From Lepisosteus oculatus (Eukaryota; Chordata; Actinopteri; Semionotiformes; Lepisosteidae), in the NCBI RefSeq assembly GCF_040954835.1, contig NC_090708.1:33616001-33680000 (forward strand): a DNA stretch of 64,000 bases, read 5' to 3'. This document shows positions 47,621 through 61,864 of this stretch, piece by piece; within the stretch, counting starts at the first letter, position 1, and each line of letters opens with the position of its first letter. Below the pieces are notes generated by a model, which was not told the origin of the DNA, did not search any database, and saw only the letters and a list, made by a program, of their open reading frames with translations. The translations under genes and the position numbers were made by a program.

Positions 47621-50600
47621 TACAAATTACCACAAAGAAACCCTAAGAACGCACTAGTAATTAAAATGTGAAATCCACTTTTGTTTTAGATTTAAATAAA
47701 CCGTTGCCTATTTCCTTGCAAAAGTTCCTTTTTAAATTTTAACAGGAAGGGATAAGGTATCATGAAGCCATTGCAGATGGCAATCCAATTATATCTCATA
47801 TGTCAATTTTAGCTTTTTATTTCATAGCATCCTGTGTACACTTGTCTGTTATATATGTATGTAGTTCAAAATACATTTATGTCAATTTAAAATGCATAAC
47901 TAGCAAATGGCTTGCCCATGACCAATGGTAAAAAGATAGCATTGTCTGAAGAGTTCAAAATAATGCATCAAAAATAATGAGAAAATAGCAGATGTAAATG
48001 TCTATATTCCTTTCCTCCAGAAGAAACAGGTGCACATTAACAATAAAATGGCAAGCAATCTTTACTGCAAGGGTCAGGTCAAAGGGAAAAAGAATAATCC
48101 TTCCTTGCTGTCCCTAACTCTGAAATCTATCAACAAGATCCTGACATGGCTCCTGCAAACATATGAGAAGATTACAAGCTGTTAATAAGGTGGAACCAAT
48201 TCGTAAAGTTCTGCTATTGTAACCCCCTGTAGCCAAGTGTGACAGTTTCTTGAGAGAAGCAGCTTTTGTAAAAGATCGGTCTCTGTCTTTCAGCTTTCTG
48301 AAATGCTGAAGCTCAGTATGGTTCCAGTTATGGCAGACAGTGTGCTTGTCATGCTTATTTCCATAATTAGAGACTGGAACTTTACACAACTATAGGGTAC
48401 ATTGTACTGGAGCTCTTAGTTTAATACTGTAAATGTACTTAAAGAAAAATAACAAACAAGGCACTATCAGTAAAATGTTGTTGTTATTTCCTTCTTCTTA
48501 GTAGTAGTTTTTCTGCATTATTTTCCACAATATTTGTATAATTCTGTTCATTTAATTTCACCAGATTCATGGGAGCAAATGCAAAAATTGCAAAGTGGAA
48601 TACAAAAATAACACATCTATGTATGTGGCACTGCCTGCCATCCAACTTTCACTAAGCTTGTGGTTAACCCTGCAAATACAAGGCACAAGGCCGGACTACA
48701 CTATGGATGGGATGCATGTCTATCAGAAGGCACACATACCACGCACACAATTTGTATACAATGTTTATGCTGAATTGTATATACTGTATTTGGACTAATG
48801 GAGGAAACTGGAGAACCTATATAAAAACTATACAGGCACAAGAGAACATGCAACCTCCACATGAAAGAACTATCATATTCTAGGGCTTTTAGGCAGCAAT
48901 GATAACTAGCATGATACCAAAAAGACATATAGTACTACAGTAAATGCTCCTGCTGTAAACAGAGTCAGGAGCTCTTTTTAAAAAACAGACTTTAACATTA
49001 AAAAATAAAAAAATAAAGTAGAATTTGATTCCAAAAATAAGAAGGCACATTTCCATTGTACTAAAAAAAATGATGTTTTTAGACAGCTTCTGATATTTTA
49101 ACATTTTTTATTGTTTTTATATGTTATGCAACCAGCACAGTAATGTAGTAATGTACACTAGCACTTTCTAAAACCAACTTTGAGTAATCTGTGTCAATGA
49201 TATGATCAAATCTAGAGCCACTAAACATGATAACAATATGTGTCCAACACACAAACTTACTGTAGCTGTCTCTAGAATGTATGACATTTTCAAAAGTAAA
49301 ATACATTGAATTAGTATTCAGTGGTGACAATTAAGGCTGCTTAAGTAGGTAATAGAATTTTTAGGAAAGTTCCACAGAAGAAATCTACTAAAAGTGTAAT
49401 TTCTGCAAACTTGGTAATTTTTAAAATTAATTTCAGTACTACGGTATTAATTTTAATATGGCCTCATATTCAAATTTCAAATTTAATTTCAAACAATCTC
49501 ATGAAATGCCCTTTGTATTAAGGTATTGACAGAAAATATTCCATACTCCATTTAACAAAATAATCCTGAACAAGTAAAAGTAAAGATGAATAGTAAGGTC
49601 ACATGCAGAAGGACAAGAAAACATATGATTTTGCAGCTGTTTTAAAAAGATTACACCATCTGTCCATGTAATTGTATTCTGCATAGCCAGAGCACCTAAG
49701 AGAAGAATTATACATTTGATTAAAAATGAAAAGCAGCCTCTTCAGAGTATGTTGTGATTTTGCTTTTTCTGGTAGAGTTTGCATTTAAATCTAAATTTCA
49801 AATGCTTTGGTCATTCGTTAGCTCCCAGCCACCATAAGCAGTAAAGTCTTAGTTATTTCTCTGCATCAACATTTTCAATTTCCTAATGGGTCTGTATAAC
49901 CCTTTTCAGAGGAGCTGACATGTTCTTGTCTTAGTTACAAACAAGTGCCTCAATTAACCAAGGCCCATCACTTTCACTGTCTACTGTGCCCATCTCTAGT
50001 GTGACAGTGATGGATCTACCTCTGCTTATAGGATCAGCTCCAAAGAATGTTCAAAAACAAAATAGGGACACACGTCTGAGTCCTTTTAAAATGTGCATTT
50101 GGTCTGATTCTTTTGTATGGAGTTTACTCAAAGGGGCGGTGCAGGGCAAAAAAGGTGAGGAAATCAAAAAATGATTAATGGTTTCCCAGAAAGAGTGGAA
50201 TCAGATGAGAGCTTCAAAAAAAGAAAGGTGTCTTGGCAGTATTTTAAAGAGATTGGCAGGGCTTTTAATTCACACAGAATCTACCAGCTAGGGTGGTGCT
50301 CACACACTGGGAAGGAATACAATGGAGTAGGGTGACTCTTCCATGGGGGTTTCAGCTCTAGATGACATTGATGTTGAATGAGAAATGGGGAGCTACCTAG
50401 AGCTTGTGCTCCCAGCCCCATGTCATTCAGCAAAGGAGCTGAAAATAATTCTCAGGAGTTTGTCAAGACATCTTCAACAAGTGAAGATAAATTACACCAG
50501 AAAACTTCAAGACAAACACAAGAATGGCAGTGAAAGAGAAGGAAGTGGCCCTCGCCTACTCATCAATCTTCACTGTGCCAAACTTGACTTCACTTTGCCA

Positions 50601-52029
50601 GACTTGACAGTCTCTTCAGGGCCTGAGTATAAGTGTATGTGTCACTTCACTGTATGCATAAAACTATGAGTGCATAAATGTCTGTGGATCATTTTCTTTG
50701 TCACATTAATGCAATAAGACAGTGACTCTTGCCCCTCACGTCAATTCAGTCAAAAAATATATTTTAATCTTTTTCTCAATTATGTTTTTATTATTATATT
50801 TGGAGCTTGTCTAGTGTCAGTCAACATGGTCCAGAGCCACAACATTAATGAGATGTACATCTTTTTTACACTGCTTGCCAACATTTCAAATGGCACAGTT
50901 AAGGCATTAAATGGGTCACCAGACTATGCTTACAGACACTCTGTCAATAATAATGTAAACAAATTAACTTTGAACCACCTAGTCCCTGTCAGGCACTGCC
51001 AAAAAAGTACAATCCCTTGGAAAGGTTATGATGAGGAGCTGAGTCATCACAAGAGTAGCATATAGAGAATAATTCCACACACTACTAAGTAAAATAAAAT
51101 AAGAAGGCCTTTTTTGAGAAAGCCTTGGAGTCTTTTCATATACCCAAGGAACACAACCAAAACATGCCTATTCTCTTTCATTTTGCTTTTTAGTGTGAAA
51201 TTAAGTTAACATCCTAGGAAGATCCCATCAAATAAACAGGATATTCTATATGTAAAATTAAAGCTCCTCAGTACCATTGAAGCAGCAGCTGTAAGTAAAG
51301 ATAAAAAAGTAATATAAATTAGAACCCTTGGCAATATAAGAAATCCTCACCTGTAGGTGGTTTGTTGCTTTTTTTAAACTTTGTGACGTAGCATTTAATC
51401 TGTCTTGTTTTAGAGTTGGCTATTTTTCATTTGTAGTCACACATTCCTTCCACTCTTCTCTCTGATACCCTCAGAGAAGAAATAATATCTTGTGCTTATG
51501 TCTGTTCAAGACCAAGCATCTTAATTATTTCTTTCCTGTTTCCTTTGAGCTGCTCATCCCTTTTTAGCTTTATTAGGCAAATTCATTTGGCCCAGGGGCT
51601 GAAAGCTCAGCTTTGTTACTTATCTCCTTCTGAGCTGATAGAAAGAACATTTGTTTGGTGTCAAATGCAACCTATTGATTGCTGTGTTGATTTACAAGGA
51701 TTTTTAACTGCACAACAGTATACTCCTCTTTCTCTGGGGCTACCTAAGTCTTTTTGTTTTATCTTCCACAACCTGAATAGATAGTTTGGTCCAAATACTC
51801 ACAAAGATCTTCATAACTAGGTAAGAGACCATGTGGAGATTTTGACAAAGCTACATTACACATTTTAATATTCCATATAATTTCTTTCCAGACCCTCGGA
51901 AAAAAGCATGACATTTATTTTATGCTCATGCCAACAAATTCTAAAATGAGAAATCTTAATTTCTCCACTTAAAGAACTATTATATCCTCCTGGGGGACTG
52001 TGATACATCCTGCCAATCCAGATTATTAT
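47621..52029. other. Intergenic DNA, nothing recognised
   Basis: AT-rich with moderately GC-richer patches near 48100-48400 and 49950-50680. Short open frames show no domains. By synteny this would lie between olig1 and olig2, so enhancers are plausible, but none can be pinpointed. Confidence 0.45.
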
Positions 52030-52382
52030 AATAGGCTACAGAACTAAAGGGTGACAGTAGAGCAGTGGCTAGCATTGCTTAGGCCCTGGATTTAATTCCA
52101 GACAGGGTGTTACATGCATGGAGTTTGTATGTTCTTCCTGTGTTCACATGGGTTTATGCCAGGGGCTCCTATTTCACTCCACAGTCCAAAAACATACAGA
52201 TCGTTTAATTGGCTTCTGAGAAAATTGTCTCTATGTGTGAGCGTGTGTGTGTGTTTGTGTTTTTGTATCTGTCCGGTGGTGGACTAGCATCCTATCCAGG
52301 ATACCCTGCCTTACACCCACTGCTTGCTGTGGCTCCCCCGCAACCATGAATTTTAAGAAGCTGTTAGAAGATGTATGGATGG
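52030..52382 (+). repeat. tRNA-derived SINE, near full length
   Basis: Starts GGGTGACAGTAGAGCAGTGGCTAGCATTGC, with B-box-like TGGATTTAATTCCAG. It continues through CACAGTCCAAAAACATACAG and GGTGGACTAGCATCC, ending TGTTAGAAGATGTATGGATGG. It abuts a Tc1-type relic. Confidence 0.85.
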
Positions 52383-53240
52383 AATATAGAAAAACATTGT
52401 TTTAAGCAAGTCAACCTCAGTGTGGAAAAATTTTATGTTTCTGTGCACTTTAGAATTAATTCTGCTTCTGCTATCATCAGCTACATTATCAATAATGACC
52501 AGTGAGCCAGTTCTAGAGGCAATTAATCCCAAACCATGACACTTCACCATGTTTCACAGATGAGGTAACTTGCCTTGGATCATTTGCAGTTCATTTCTTT
52601 CTCCACACTTTGCCTTTCTGTTACGTACAGTAGATAAAAGTTCGTCTTTGTCTCATCTATCCATAAAACTTTATTTCAGAACTGCTGTGGCTAACCTTTG
52701 TACTTCTTTATAAATGTTAATCTGCTCTTTCTGTTTTTAGTGGTAATGAGAGGTTTGCATCTTGCAGTATAGCCCTTGTAAATCTCCCATTGGAGTCTTC
52801 TGCATTCAGTGAATTGAGATGCTTGTCCTGTGGATATTGTCTGCAATTTCGTTGGCTGTTATTTTAGGTTTTTCTTCACAGTTTTAATATTTTATCTGTA
52901 AGCAATTGCTGTTGTTTCCCTTAAAAGACCTAGTCTTCTCCGCCAGTGCTTTATTACTTTTTCAAGACATTCCATTTTGTGCAATGCCCAATTTCTCTGC
53001 AGTAGTTCTAATTAGAATATTTTCCACTCTCATCTTCTCAATTTGTTGAGTAACACTTTAGTCTTCATCTTGGATTATGTCTTCTAAGTCAAGAGACAGA
53101 CCCAAAAAGTAAATTCCAAAGGCTGGAACCAAAGCTATACATTCACAGCTCTTTATATTGCAACATAGAACATTTTAACAATCTGAAGCACCTGACAGAC
53201 ATTTGTCCCAAATACTTTTGTCCCAAATATGGACAAGAAT
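52383..53240 (-). pseudogene. Tc1/mariner transposase relic, minus strand
   Basis: The minus strand retains transposase wording in broken frames. An ATGGATAGATGAGACAAAGACGAAC stretch (about 52669-52645) corresponds to the DETK catalytic context. KCGERNELQ follows, then VKCHGLGLIASRTGSLVIID at about 52548-52489, where active relatives have VMVWGCIAS..TG. Upstream are pieces of the N-terminal helix-turn-helix. The outer end may be the TTTGTCCCAAATA phrase near 53205-53225. Many stops; inactive and old. Confidence 0.65.
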
Positions 53241-56200
53241 TTCTAAGCCAATTCCCCAATAATGAAAGTGATGCTGTGTTTTGAGATATTGAACCAAGGT
53301 CCTGACTACTTGGTTGTTAAAGATCCCATGACATTATATAAAAGAGAAGAAATCTGATCGTCTGTGCGCTGGATTAATGCCTCTTTCAATTTTTAATCTT
53401 CTGGCATCCATGAACTTCTCTCTTAATTCAATTTTTCACTTCTCTACTGGATATGTTGTGCTATGGGGTTTCTGTAGAATAATGTCTGCCAGAAACGTAG
53501 AGATGAGTGCTGCACTTTAGTAATGGACAAGGTGTGTCTGCAAAGCTTTTGGATCCCTTAAAATGAAAACAAGACATAAATACAAGAAATAATTATTATT
53601 TAGAATTATATTTTAAGGTTACTAAAGCTAAATTGTATCGCTTTAGTTTGGCTCAAACAATGAAGAGATCTTCTTGTTGACTAATCTGGGGTTCAATTAA
53701 CCAATCTGTAGTCTTGAAAACATAATAAAACATTGCCATGAAATGAAAGATGATGTCTAATAGACAAGAAGCCACATGGACCAACAAATGAAAAAATCCT
53801 TTAAGAAGTTTTTTTTTTTTATTTTGGATGCTAAATTGAAACAAAGATGACAGTAGTGAATCCCAAGTAAAGTAAATGTTATAACCCTAATTAACTGCAG
53901 TCATTAGAAAAAAAATCACACTAAAATAAATATTACCTTCTTATTGAATTTGTATTTAAAAACACAGCATACTTCTATGTATGAACTACTGTTACAGTAT
54001 ATGAACAGTATACTGCTTTATGTAATAATGTTCAGTTTTTTTATCTGTGAATGCACAATAGCTTATTTCCCCATAAATCTCTCTCTAATAATCAAAGTAA
54101 CAATCTTAATCAGATCTCAAAGGCTACTTGAGGAAAACAATGTAGCTATTGATATCTTGACTTTGAAGTGAAACTTGGATTCAGCAGTTATTGACTTTTG
54201 CAGTGTTGCTCAATTGTATAGTTTGAGAATGCTTTTAAAAACTAAACTGCGTAAGGTACATTTACAGTTTTTAGCTTATATTTTACCCCACATTGTTCAG
54301 AAATATACCAAAATATAAAAAATTATAGTATTGATTTTTTAAGAGTTGTTGTGTCACAATATTAAATTGCCAAAATATCCACAATGGAACAGACTGGTTA
54401 ATCAAAACAGAAGGGTATACATTTAGGAAACTAGGAACAAGTACTGGTTGAAGTAGGCTTCTTTATTGTGGGTCACCAATGAGATGTTTTCAGTGATGTT
54501 TATTGGCATAAAGACGAGGAGTGACAGACAGGAGTGGTAACACTGGCAGACCATATGGGGCATCCCCATCTGATCCACCTTTGCAATTTGATAGCTCCTA
54601 AATATGTATTCTGCTGTCAAAAAAATTTAATCACAATTCATCAGAGACCTCTTGCCATGGTGTCAGGCATATGGAAAAATCAAAGCTGTTATGTTTTGAG
54701 TGTCTTAAGCTAACAGAGCGGGAGAGAGTGCTGGACACAGAAATAGCTAATTGCATTTAGAAGTAAATGGAAAGGTATGATGAGGTAGTGTTGCAGGCAG
54801 ACGGGTGGGCTTAACATCTGTTAGTAGAATACGTGGTCTGGGACCCAAGTTTGGTTAATCTTTGGATTGGACTCAGACCCACAATGTAAAAGGATTTTGC
54901 AGTAGGTCAAATTACGTTACTTTTATGTTTATTTTTGGACTTCTTACAGCAAAATTAAAAATAGTGCTTATGGATGTATATTTTTATCGTGATGTAGTGG
55001 AGAAAAAATCTATTATTTCCCCCATACTTCACATAAACTGTTTTTTAGCCTATTTAAAATCATAAAGTGGGAGCTGATTTAACTTTGTAAAGAATGGTTT
55101 TCCTCACTTGGTTAACTGTTGAGAAAAAAAGCAGTTTGAGAAAAAAAAAATATATTTTTCTCATAAAAATAATAAGCATTCACCCTGGGTAATATTTCTT
55201 AATTTGTTTCTATGGAGCAAGGTGGGATATGTTTTGCTAGTGAATGTTCAAATTTCAAAATTAGTCCCTTTTCCTTTGTGTTACTTTGAAGATTATATTT
55301 TTTTGCATTTTTGTAATAGTAATCTTATACTTATACTAATAAATTATACTGTAAATGTTTTATTTTTACCTTGGTTAAAGAAATTACAAAGGTCCAAAGT
55401 CTAATGCTGTGTGTTTTTCTATTATTATGTGTAATCATGCACAATTTTCTTATGATAAGTCATATTGATGTAGACTAAATATGTCCATAGATGATCTATA
55501 TTTTAAGGTATAAACACTAAGCCTTTATTCTAAATGTTTATATGTGAAAAGATTACTCTTCAGCTTCAGACAAACATTACTGATCTTCTCTTGGGTGGGA
55601 TAAGAGTATCAAACTCAAGAATGGTCAATGCACTTTACTTTTGTGGACACGTTCTATCAAAGTCTTTCACTTGACAAGTCCATAATATGCTGCCTTGTGA
55701 TTAATACCCATTTGATATACCCCCACACTCACTTTGAAGCTAAATCCCATCCTTACCACATAGTCTTTTATTAGGCCTTAGATCTATGTCATGAATATCC
55801 AAAGGTCTCTTACTTCATAGGATTATCCTTCTTTGTAAGCAGCTTTGCAAAACATTTGCAAAAAATGCATCCCTTTCTCTCACACCCTCTCTGTGTCTCT
55901 CACAGACACACTGGTCTGTTACCTCTCTGAATATATTTTTTAAGCTCCTGAATATACACTGTCCTAGCTTCTGGACAGCAACTTGCCATTCAACCACCTC
56001 CCCCATACTCCACCCCCATCCCCATTCACTCAATTACTCCACAGTGGTGGTCATCAAATAGCTAAAAGAGACATTGCCTACCAACCAAATGTGCTCAACT
56101 ACTAATTGTTGCTACAAAAGTGTTAAATATTGAATTACCTTAGATAACATTATTTGAAAGATTGGAATAATAACTATTTACATTCATTCTGCATTTATAT

Positions 56201-56929
56201 AACACATTTTGTATATATAAAATAGTGTTTCCAGTAGCCTTAATGAAGGACTAAGGATTAGCAGAATACTACTTTGAGACATCAGATGGTAAACAAAGCA
56301 TGATGACTTGATGTTGTTTCTGACTTCTTTCTACCCTGGAAATGTTGACCATTGAATACATGATACTTTTGATTGATAAAAAGAAACCAATGAAAGAAAT
56401 ACTGTAACTTACAATGCAGAACTCAGCATGGAAACATTTAAATATTTATAAAGCAGTAATGTGAAGAGAACACAGAACAGAATACTGCACTGTGTCTGTA
56501 CCAAAAGAACAGTTCATAATTACATTCTATAAAGAATTGCCTGTTTTGCTGATTTCACTGCTATTTTGGGAGAGACAACCAAACATGTAAGATGCAGGCA
56601 GGTGACACATCCACTGGTAAAACAATGTCCATGTTAAACACATGTCTGTTCAGGATCTTTCAAAGGACTGAAAGTAAAGATACAATTTTTTTCAATTGCA
56701 ACCTTTTAGTCAATGACTATGTAATGATTGTCTTTGACAGCTTCAAATAGTGGTATTTTCTTTAATTGTTAGTGTTAGGTAGAGACACAAAACACACTTA
56801 AGCCGACAAATTATAACCCAGAGACAAAAAGTGATATATGTTGAAATCACAACCTAATTTTCATAGAACTCAAGTGTATCCTACTCTACTGAACATAACA
56901 CATAAAACATACAGTCTTGATTGTGCAAT
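53241..56929. other. Intergenic DNA, nothing recognised
   Basis: AT-rich non-coding DNA. Slightly GC-richer patches at 54620-54850 and 55560-56050 have no coding signature. Confidence 0.45.
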
Positions 56930-57027
56930 TTTATTTCCCATAAACCACCTTCTTGGGGTGTCAGCCAAAACATTGTTTCTTTTCTTCTCTTTTCAACATT
57001 GAATAAACCTTTATTTGTTCCTATATA
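56930..57027 (+). mobile_element. Penelope-like element tail, single orientation
   Basis: CACCTTCTTGGGGTGTCAGCCAAAACATTGTTTCTTTTCTTCTC followed by AACATTGAATAAACCTTTATTTGTTCC is the same tail family as at 2800-2880, but without an inverted partner. Diverged and short. Confidence 0.55.
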
Positions 57028-57179
57028 AATCCAATATTTTTTTTCAGAGACTGGACATGGGAATATTTATGCAATACTTGTACAAATAAAAAAGTAAAAA
57101 ACGGTGCTTGATAAATTGATCAAAATATTTTGTTATATTAATGGCATATTATGGTATTTTCAGTATCCACACCCATTTA

Positions 57180-57800
57180 CTTCCTGAGTGTTACAACAGT
57201 TCTTTGTTTCTTCTTGGGTATCACCAACTGTGAGGAATTTTGTGAGGTCTTTAAAGATATTATCTTTTGTTAACAAAGTACATCATGCTTTTTGAGAGGG
57301 GTGTACATCTGTGGTTTGTTTGGAGACTTTAGTTTTCATGTATGTTCATCTGAAAAGAAGTCCCCAGATACTCATGAATATTCAACTGTCTTTAAACAAC
57401 TGATTACTTCCACGAAAGGAGATTTTGTGATCAATGGCCAAATTGTTAGACGATAACAAGGAATGCTGTTTCAATTTCAAAGAAGAAAATAATTTTAATT
57501 CATACATATTCACAGTGATTACATTCATAATTATTTGGAGAGTCTATTTAACGTGTGAGGGGTAAGGAGAAAAACAATCAGCAGAATCTATTGTTTTTAT
57601 ACTGCCGAGTGTTTTGTTTAATTAAAGAGATTATGAAAATTCTAATAATATTACAATAGTGATATTTTCTAGTAAAAGGCAGTTGTAGATCATGAAATCT
57701 AAAAAGCCTGAGCTCATTAAGTATGACTAAATGAGGTAGGGTGTGTGAGAGGGAGTTAATTAATGCTGAAATGTAATACCTTGTAATTCTTAACCCTTTG
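57180..57800. promoter_or_regulatory. Candidate enhancer with clustered SOX-type motifs
   Basis: Non-repetitive block with several SOX-like cores: AACAAAG (57272), CAATGG (57432), ATTGTT (57442), AACAAGG (57455), AACAAT (57573) and ATTGTTT (57590). SOX factors work with OLIG genes in glia. In AT-rich DNA such short motifs also arise by chance, so support is weak. Confidence 0.25.
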
Positions 57801-58520
57801 AGGACTTATTATCCCAGACAGCAAATGACCTCATAATAAGAAAAAATCTAAACCTAATGGTGAAACAGATGGGTGTATACAGAATAGGATAATTTTTCAG
57901 GAAAATTAAATCTTTGAATTTTTGTTGTTTTTTTTCCGTTTGTGTTACTAGATGACTAGTTTGAGCAAATACTGACATATTTCTTTAAAGGCACACACAT
58001 ACTGTACATTTCCTCTAAATGGTGAAAACCTGGAGAAAGGAAAAAAAAACTATTTCAAGTGAAAAATTACATGAAATAAGAAAAGTCGATTAATTTAATT
58101 ATTTTTAAAAGTTTTAAACCCATTTTTATGGCTGATTTCAAAGTTTAAATTGTGAGCCTTTGACCAAAGGAAAGGCATAGAAGACACATATTAAACAAAA
58201 GTACACACAGCAAATCTGATGCCAGGACTGTCAGGCAGCAGAGACCTGTACATAATATTTCACTGCAAAGCTTTGCACATACTGCATTAATAATGTTTTG
58301 ACACTTTGTTGTTAAAATAATGTTTGCAATTGAGAGCAAAAATTATTTTTCTTGCTTTTCATTAAATTAATACTGGGACAAACTACCAATCTAAGATATT
58401 TTTGTGTTGTACAATTTCTATTGTGTCCCTGCTTCAGGAAAAAGGAAAGCCTCAGAATATCAATGGAGTATACACAGACTGATTGGATTAAAAAAAACAT
58501 TTGCTAAACAAGAAGTGTTC
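57801..58520. other. AT-rich intergenic, nothing recognised
   Basis: No coding signal or named repeat. Confidence 0.5.
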
Positions 58521-58524
58521 AAAA

Positions 58525-58860
58525 ACCTCTCATACTCATCAATTTTCTAACCACTTCATCTAATTCAGTCACCTATCCCAGCAGGCAAATCACAGTAGAC
58601 AGGGTACACTCTTGTTGGGACATCTACAGGCACAAACACAGACACGAACACACTCACATGAGGTACAGTTTTCCTAGAAGCCAATTAACCTATTATGTCT
58701 GTCTATTATGTCTGTGGACTGTGGGAGGAAAGTGGAGCACCTTGGAAAAATGGGCAGAACACATAAAATCCACACCGATAGAACCCCAGGTCCAGAACTC
58801 AATCCAAGGCTCAGTGCTGCAAGGCAACAATGCTTAACCACCATGCTGCTCCAGATTACA
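58525..58860 (-). repeat. tRNA-derived SINE, minus strand, near full length
   Basis: Reverse complement of the SINE family. It begins with the tail TTTTCTAACCACTTCATCTAATTCAG and passes GTGGACTGTGGGAGGAAAGTGGAGC. It ends at the tRNA-like head ATGCTTAACCACCATGCTGCTCC. A short internal duplication (TATTATGTCTGTC) is seen near 58691. Confidence 0.85.
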
Positions 58861-59022
58861 GTATATCAAAGGAAAATACAATAAAAACATCAGAAAACCA
58901 ATTCCAATTCTATCAAAAAGAAACAATTAAGAAGTAAAAATTAATAAGAATTGTAATAATTCATAGATGAACACACAACACATCTTTGATAGTGATCTAA
59001 TATATTAGTACCTTTAACAAAC

Positions 59023-60055
59023 GGGTGAGTTTCCCCGAAAAAGATGAATCTTAAAGACTAATGAGCAACTTTACGATGTACATACATAATGTATGTGCTA
59101 CTTTTACGTGTGTTTCCCAAAGCCTTTCTTAATCATTTTACGAGCGAGTATAAAGTACTTCCTTGTAAACCCCACCCCTGAAGTCACTCAGCAAAAATGA
59201 AAAACAATCGTTTGACAATACTTTCATTATATGGTGTCAGTTTTGGTCCTTTAGTGGGATGAAATAAAGTTGTGAAAAGGAATATGAAGTAAATATGACA
59301 TCATAATTTAACAACCAATTAAGTTAAAGTGTATAGATAGGCACAAAATGGGACTAAGAGAAATTGCTTCTAAGAGAAAAGAAAATAAATGACTGACATG
59401 CTTTAAAACAAAACCATAATTTACAGCGTTGACAGTGTATGCGTCCTGCACAACGTCTTTGATTTAAAGCAAGATTTTTGTTAAGATTGTTAAGAATCAC
59501 AATATTTCATGAGAAAATACTGTTGTTATTTATAGTTATTGGGTGTATTGGAACTCCATTTTAAATGGTCTTATTAACATGACATCTGGAAAAAGTAACT
59601 ACTAAGCTTGCCATGTGTCACTCAACAAATACAGGACCTATAATCAAATTATGGATTGGGGTTCTCTAGGCATGTGCCTTCACTGCTCCCATACAACTAC
59701 AAGTAGAGGAGAAAATACAGATAAAAGAAAGAAAACATAAACAGAACAAAAAAAAATTAACTGCCAGTGGTAATGAAGTAAATATTTCCAAATTTCCTCT
59801 TACATAGTACAACAAAATATCAAAATCCTTAATATAAAAATGATGTGAATTTAATGTGCTCTGTCTAGCGATCTCTGTTACTAAGGTTGGTGCAAGAGGT
59901 ACAGTTTAAGAAGCACTTAGTGATTAACGAGAGGGTCAGGGAGCACATAGATTACGATGGATTTTGGGAAACACTCGTAAATGAACGATAGATCTTATCG
60001 TTAGATCAAGTTTACAATGTTCTTAGCACTACGATGCTTTCAGGAAACTCATCCC
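59023..60055. mobile_element. Non-autonomous DNA transposon, PIF/Harbinger-like, 1.03 kb
   Basis: The left end GGGTGAGTTTCCCCGAAAAAGATGAATC matches the complement of the right end GATGCTTTCAGGAAACTCATCCC. A second inner pair also matches: TTTTACGTGTGTTTCCCAAAGCC (59103) and the complement of GGATTTTGGGAAACACTCGTAAA (59960). TTTCCC..AAA..CATCG-type ends are usual for fish Harbinger-type elements. No transposase frame is present. No clear 3-bp target duplication can be assigned. Confidence 0.6.
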
Positions 60056-61864
60056 AGTTCAGTACATCAGAAATAAATGTGACCAAAACTAAAGAGCTTC
60101 TTTTCAATGTTAAAATCATTATGTTTTAACACAATGTGGGCAAACTTTTCAGACAGTAGTATTTAATAGTCAGTCCATAGAGACTGAAAGACTGAAAGCT
60201 GAAAGATTAAAGTCCAGTTGTTAGCCATGAACCCCAGCTTCTTTCACCCTGAGGTAAGTAAAGTGCACTGTGACTCAGTAGCACTCTAGAAGAAATCAAA
60301 CAACATGAATTGGATATGCTTGAAGAAAATCAGTAAGAAATCTAGGCATATTAATCTATGCCATAGGCCAGAAGAAGCTACCTGCTCCACCAAGGTTTGA
60401 CCTTTTCTTTTATCAATATCCCTGCTTCTGAACAATGCTGTCATCAAGGTAAACTCCCAGGTACAGGAGTCCACCACTGCTCTACTGTTATCCACCCTTC
60501 CAGTCCCCTATAAGCAAAGCACTGCTCTTCTCCTAGTTTATTTTCACTGAAGATAATTCTTCAAAGATCTTTTGGCAGTTAGTTAACTGGTCTACATCTG
60601 CTTGTTATGTAACCAAAAGTGCAACATTGTTAGCATCAACTCTATCTTCACAGGCTCTCTGCAACACTAAGAAAAAAAAACAACCCTGTCAGAATTATCC
60701 TCACCTCAAGCACCCTTTTGAAACACACAAACCACAATTAACTTTCCAGAAATTGTCACCATAAAGCATAAAACAACCCAATAAAGGCAGACCCAAATCC
60801 AAAGGAAATCTAAGGTAGTTTTGACTGTAGTGATTTAGGTGTTTCAATTTACTGAAAGAATCAGAAATTGTAACAGTAAATTATTAGAGTACTTGATGAC
60901 TTTTAGGAATCAAACATAATAATTGACGGTCTCACACAAAGATTCTAAGTATACAATACACAATTTATCGAAATAACACCATATATATGCATGAGAAATG
61001 TTATAGACTATCTGTAAAATGACATGAAAAGCTAATCATTTACTCAGAGATTTTAAAGATTGGAGTTAATAACTTCTTATGGTCTACCTCACAGGTTTTA
61101 TTAGTCATTTATTCTCGGATACAAGTAAATATGCATTTCATATTGTAAACTAAACTTGTTTGGAATAAGAGTTCACGTTTCAAAAATTAGAATTTGAATA
61201 AAGTTTTATACTCAAACATGTGTTGGCCGAACATCCTTGATGATATTAAACCTCATCCTGAGAAGATAGAGCTGATTGGATTGGTAGCTTCTTGAAGATA
61301 GAGCTGATTTGAATCGACAGCTGCTTGGTCTTTTCTGGAAGTGTCCTGGGTGCAGAAAGAGAAGAATAGCTAAAAAATAGCTAGCTCTCTGCCAGAAGTT
61401 AGCATAGCTGAAATTTGGTATTCAAAAAGCCTTTGTGCAGTTTTCTTTATGGGTCTGGCTGCAAGTTATACAGACAGGGGGAACTCAGTTTGTCCAGGCT
61501 ATGCTGCATATGAATTGCTTGATACTGAAAATGCTCGGATATTCAGTATGTTGACATAAAAGAGTCCAACTGTCTTATTCTGTTGAAAATATCAGTGAAA
61601 ATAAGAGTGGATTTGTGAACACAACATTTGTTCAGTTGCAGAAAGAATAAGGCAGAATTCTCTACTTTACTGACTCACTCTCTTGGCCTGGAGAAACGTT
61701 AAGCCCTGACTCAAACTGCTTACGTGGGTGGAAAAGTTAGATGGCCAGTTTAGATGGAGAGAGAAGAGAAGCCAGTGAGTTAACCAACAAAAATGAGTTG
61801 TGTGTTAGCTTTTAAGATACAAGATCACAAGTCGGTGATTGGTTGGAATGTTGTCAGATATATG
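60056..61864. other. Intergenic DNA, nothing recognised
   Basis: Non-coding. A 32-bp-period duplication of GAAGATAGAGCTGATT lies at 61262 and 61294. No gene. Confidence 0.45.
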
